Assembly: GCA_022825185.1 (NCBI GenBank)
Contig: JAJDYK010000069.1
Location: 1 to 9,272, forward strand
DNA: 9,272 nt
DNA from: Candidatus Latescibacterota bacterium
GTDB taxonomy: Bacteria > Latescibacterota > UBA2968 > UBA8231
Direction of reading: 5' to 3'
A program made the translations under genes and the position numbers. Positions 5,874 to 9,272 of this stretch are shown here, piece by piece (position 1 is the stretch's first letter; every line of letters starts with the position of its first letter). The notes beneath the pieces are model-generated. The model was not told where the DNA came from and searched no databases. It saw only the letters and a program-made list of their open reading frames with translations.

Positions 5874-8800
5874 GTGCGCCTCAATCAACTTGAGATTTTC
5901 GGTTTTAAGTCCTTCGCGCAAAAGATCGTCATTCCCTTTGAACCGGGCATTACTGCCATCGTCGGCCCCAATGGCTGCGGCAAGTCCAATGTGGTGGAGG
6001 CCATCCGCTGGGTCTTAGGCGAACAGCGCGCCGGCTCTTTCCGCAGCCAGCGCATGGAGGACGTGATCTTTGCCGGCACTCGCCAGCGCAAGGCCCTCGG
6101 CATGGCCGAAGTTGCGCTGGCGATTGAAAACCGCGATAGTGCGCTGCCCGTCGAATTCGCCGAGGTCGTGCTAACCCGACGTCTTTTTCGCTCTGGCGAA
6201 AGCGATTATCTCCTCAACAAGATCCCCTGCCGTCTCCTAGATATTACCAACCTGCTCATGGACACCGGCCTCGGCCAAGGCGCCTACGCGGTAATGGAGC
6301 AGGGCATGGTCGATGAAATCATCAGCGACAAGACGGAAAACCGCCGCCGCATCCTCGAAGAGGCCGCCGGCATCACCAAGTACAAAGTTCGCCGGCGTTC
6401 CACGCGGAACCGTCTAGAGGCCACCCAAGCCGATCTACAGCGGATTGAAGACATCATCGCCGAGGTCAAACGCCAAGTTGACTATCTCGGTCGCCAAGTG
6501 GGCCGCGCGCGCCGCTACCGCGAACTCAAAGGGGAATTAGACCAACTCGACGTGCGCTTGGGACGCCAGCGCTTCTTCGCCCTCAGCGCCCAAATCGACC
6601 CCCTGCAAGACGAATTCGCCGCACTCAGCAAGGCAGCCGAAGAAGGCTATACCCGCTTCACCAGCCGCGAGGCCGAGCTCGAAAAGGCGCGCCTCGTGCT
6701 GACCGAAGCCGAGAAGGCCATGCAGCAAGCGGGCCTTGAACTCAATCGCCGCATCGAATCCATCCACGAGCGCGAACAGCTCCTCGTAGCCGTGCGCGAG
6801 CGGCGCGAGGCAGCCGAACAAATCCGCGAACGCACGGCCCGCGAGCGCGCCGATTACAGCAGCCAGCTCAAAGCTGTGCAGCAACAGCGCCGCGACAATA
6901 CCGCGCACCTCGAAAAAGCGCGCACGACTTTTGCGCAAATAGAACAAGAATTGCAAGCCCACCAGCAGCGCGCCACTCAGGCCGAAGAGGAATACAACAG
7001 CTACCGAGCCGAGCTGGACCAACGCCAGCGCGGGCGCATGGAGCACCTGCGCCAAGGAAGCGAAATAAGCCGCGCACTCGAGCGCCAACAGGCCGAGCGC
7101 GACGCACTCGACGAACGCGCCGTTGCCATGCGCACCGAAGGGGACGCAGCCACAGCCGAGCGCGACCAAGCTCTGCAAGCGGCTGGCGAGGCTGAATCCG
7201 CTCTCGCCGAAACTCGGCAGCAGCTATCCACCTGCCAGCAACAACGCACCACGGCCCTCGCCGAGCGCGACCAAACCGAGAAGGACCTCCGCGAACTCGG
7301 CGCACAACGCGATGCGGCTCAGCGCGCCGCTGAGGCCAACCAAGCGCGGCTCCAAGTCCTCGAAAAAGTCCGCGCCGGCTACGAAGGTTATCAGAGCGGG
7401 GTCCGCACCTTGATGCTCGAATCGCCCCACGCGGCCCTCTTTCGTGGCGTCCTTGGCGACCTAGTCGAGGTCGAAACAGCATACGCCCGCGCAGTCGAGG
7501 TCGCTCTCGGCGAGGCGCTGCAAGCATTGATCGCCGACTCGGACAGCGGCCTGCTCGAAGGCATTGCCCATCTCCGGGAGCGTTCCGGGCGCGTCGGCAT
7601 CCTCTCGCTAGAGGCTCCCCCGCGCACCCTCGGCCCGGTCTTGAATCCAGATCCCATGCCCGGGCTGCGCGGCCCGCTGCTGGATTACGTGCGGCCCGAA
7701 TCCTCCATCGCCCCCCTAATCGCCAGCCTCTTGCACAACACCTTCCTAGTGGATGACCTGCAAACCGCATTGGCCCTGACGCGCCGCTACCCGGATGCCT
7801 ACGTGCGCTGCGTCACGCCCGCTGGCGACGCCGTCGATCTCTTCGGCCTCGCGTCGGGCGGCCAGAGTCAAGCCGAAGACTCAGGCGTCCTCGGCCGCGG
7901 GCGAGAAATCCGCACCCTGCGCTCGCTCGTCGCCCACCAAAAAGCTCGCTACGCAGCCATCGGCCCTCGGCTCGCTGCACTCTCAGAGCAACTCGGCGTA
8001 CTCACTCAACGCCTAGAGGACCTAGCCGCCGAGAACGAAACTTGGCGCACCAAAGAGCGCGAGCAGATCCACCAGCACCAGCGCGCCCGCGCTGACGCCG
8101 AGCGGCTCGCCGCACGTCTCAAGCAACTCCACGGCGAAAGCACCAGCTTGGCCAAGCGCTGCCAAGCCCTCGACCAAAGCATCGCCGAACAAGCCGAGCA
8201 CCTGCGCCACAACGAGGCCGAGAGCACCCGCCTCAGCGAGGAAAGCAGCGCCTTGGAAGAGGACCTCAAGCAGAGCGAAACCCGCCGCCGAGAGCGACGC
8301 GAAGCATTGGGCACCCTTCAGGTGGAACACGCCCGCACCGCCGAAATAGTCCAAGGATTAGAGCGCGACTCCACCCGTCTGAAAAACATCGGCGAGAACC
8401 TGCACAACAACATCGAGCGGCTAGCGACAGAAGGGGTTGAAGCCGAGCGCCAACAGGCCGAGTGCAGTGTGCGCAGCACAGCCTTAACAGACGAACTCAA
8501 AGGACTGCATCAAGGCCGCGAGACCTTGGCTGCCGAGCAAGACCAGCGCCGTCAACACTGGGCTACCGCCAACACCCAAAACCGCGAGTTGCAGGAAAAC
8601 ATCAGCCACTTACAGCGGCAGCTCAACGACCAGCGCGAGCGCCGCACGAACCTTGAAGTGCGCATCTCCGAGTTGAAGCTACAGACCCAGCACATTCGCG
8701 AGCGCTTGCAGGAGGAGTATCACTGCGATGTCGCGGCCATGGGGGCCCTCGACGAAGCCATTGACGAGGCAGCTTCTCAACAGCGCATCGACCAGTTGCG

Positions 8801-9272
8801 TCAGTCCCTACACCGCTTGGGCTCGGTACACTTGGGCGTCTTGGAAGAACATCAAGAACAAAAGGAGCGCTACGACTTTCTCCGCCAACAGCGCGACGAT
8901 CTAGTCATCGCCGCCGAGGACTTAAAGAAAACCCTCAGCCTAATCGACCGCACGGCGCGGCGGATGTTCCTCAAGTCTTTCGAGCAGATTCGCGAGACAT
9001 TCAAAGAGACCTTTGTCCGCTTCTTCCCCGGCGGCGAAGCCGACCTCCGCCTCGAAGAAAACGTAGATGCCCTAGAGGCCCGCATCGACATCATCGCCCG
9101 TCCCAGTGGCAAGCGCCTGCAAAACATTGCCCTGCTGTCGGGCGGCGAGCGGGCGCTGACGGCCATCTCCCTGCTCTTTGCCATCTACCAAGTCAAGCCC
9201 AGCCCGTTCTGCATCCTCGACGAGGTCGATGCCCCGCTCGACGACGCCAACATCAACCGCTTCGTGCGCGTG
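5874..9272 (+). CDS. smc: Chromosome segregation protein SMC (3' end outside window)
   Basis: SMC is the coiled-coil ATPase of the bacterial condensin (Smc-ScpAB) that loops and compacts chromosomes. The frame is open for 1133 codons to the window edge; roughly 40-60 codons are missing compared with the usual length. The N-terminal head has FGFKSF (9-14), Walker A GPNGCGKSN (31-39), MEDVIFAGT (61-69) and Q-loop MEQG (141-144). Coiled coil runs from about 175 to 505, very rich in Glu, Arg, Gln and Ala. The hinge spans about 513-663 (GVLGDLVEVETAYARAVEVA). The returning coil runs to about 1010. The C-terminal head has LSGGE (1088-1092) and Walker B ILDEVD (D1116, E1117) followed by APLDDAN. The GTG at 5874 is the only sensible start: an in-frame TAG lies 6 nt upstream, AGGAG sits at 5862-5866, and the N-terminus aligns without gaps to B. 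subtilis Smc as I recall it. scpA and scpB are not in this window. Confidence 0.96.
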   Translation, partial: MRLNQLEIFGFKSFAQKIVIPFEPGITAIVGPNGCGKSNVVEAIRWVLGEQRAGSFRSQRMEDVIFAGTRQRKALGMAEVALAIENRDSALPVEFAEVVLTRRLFRSGESDYLLNKIPCRLLDITNLLMDTGLGQGAYAVMEQGMVDEIISDKTENRRRILEEAAGITKYKVRRRSTRNRLEATQADLQRIEDIIAEVKRQVDYLGRQVGRARRYRELKGELDQLDVRLGRQRFFALSAQIDPLQDEFAALSKAAEEGYTRFTSREAELEKARLVLTEAEKAMQQAGLELNRRIESIHEREQLLVAVRERREAAEQIRERTARERADYSSQLKAVQQQRRDNTAHLEKARTTFAQIEQELQAHQQRATQAEEEYNSYRAELDQRQRGRMEHLRQGSEISRALERQQAERDALDERAVAMRTEGDAATAERDQALQAAGEAESALAETRQQLSTCQQQRTTALAERDQTEKDLRELGAQRDAAQRAAEANQARLQVLEKVRAGYEGYQSGVRTLMLESPHAALFRGVLGDLVEVETAYARAVEVALGEALQALIADSDSGLLEGIAHLRERSGRVGILSLEAPPRTLGPVLNPDPMPGLRGPLLDYVRPESSIAPLIASLLHNTFLVDDLQTALALTRRYPDAYVRCVTPAGDAVDLFGLASGGQSQAEDSGVLGRGREIRTLRSLVAHQKARYAAIGPRLAALSEQLGVLTQRLEDLAAENETWRTKEREQIHQHQRARADAERLAARLKQLHGESTSLAKRCQALDQSIAEQAEHLRHNEAESTRLSEESSALEEDLKQSETRRRERREALGTLQVEHARTAEIVQGLERDSTRLKNIGENLHNNIERLATEGVEAERQQAECSVRSTALTDELKGLHQGRETLAAEQDQRRQHWATANTQNRELQENISHLQRQLNDQRERRTNLEVRISELKLQTQHIRERLQEEYHCDVAAMGALDEAIDEAASQQRIDQLRQSLHRLGSVHLGVLEEHQEQKERYDFLRQQRDDLVIAAEDLKKTLSLIDRTARRMFLKSFEQIRETFKETFVRFFPGGEADLRLEENVDALEARIDIIARPSGKRLQNIALLSGGERALTAISLLFAIYQVKPSPFCILDEVDAPLDDANINRFVRV

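Noticed and set aside
6537..7770. Long minus-strand open frames (213 and 300 residues) opposite smc
   Set aside because: They are antisense shadows of the SMC coiled coil, whose codon bias in GC-rich DNA keeps the other strand open. No family pattern or ribosome binding site supports them.

Overview
This window is a GC-rich stretch of bacterial chromosome with two divergent gene blocks and no sign of phage, transposon, CRISPR, tRNA or rRNA. The organism is a Gram-negative-type (diderm) bacterium, because it carries lipopolysaccharide export genes (lptB and a long LptC/LptA-type periplasmic protein) next to rpoN (sigma-54). A GatC subunit implies the tRNA-dependent amidation route to Gln-tRNA and/or Asn-tRNA. 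The C-terminal part of the LptC/LptA protein resembles the 'OstA-like' proteins of the FCB group (Bacteroidota, Gemmatimonadota, Latescibacterota and relatives), but I cannot fix the phylum from this window.

Minus strand, reading from about 5.1 kb down to 1: gatC (4765-5052), pyrG encoding CTP synthase (2906-4696), an lptC/lptA-like lipoprotein gene (1072-2880), lptB (339-1070) and the first 79 codons of rpoN (1-237, running off the window). Spacing is 68 nt between gatC and pyrG, 25 nt between pyrG and the lpt gene, 1 nt between the lpt gene and lptB, and 101 nt between lptB and rpoN. From pyrG to lptB this looks like one transcription unit. A terminator-like hairpin lies between gatC and pyrG, and another lies just upstream of gatC. 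rpoN is preceded by an AT-rich gap that may hold its own promoter.

Plus strand: a DUF2203-family gene (5233-5721) and, 152 nt later, smc (5874-9272), which is complete except for roughly its last 40-60 codons. The DUF2203 promoter candidate contains a perfect 14-bp palindrome. The gap before smc contains a perfect 16-bp AT-rich palindrome whose 12-bp core recurs, with one mismatch, in the rpoN leader.

Functionally the window is mostly housekeeping: translation fidelity (gatC), pyrimidine nucleotide synthesis (pyrG), outer-membrane assembly (lpt genes), alternative sigma factor (rpoN) and chromosome organisation (smc). CTP is needed to make CMP-Kdo for LPS, which may explain why pyrG lies with lpt genes. 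I did not find an obviously new biological system. The best second looks are the fused LptC/LptA architecture, a CTP synthase with an altered lid loop and an insertion in its glutaminase domain, and the unexplained hairpins and palindromes in the intergenic gaps.
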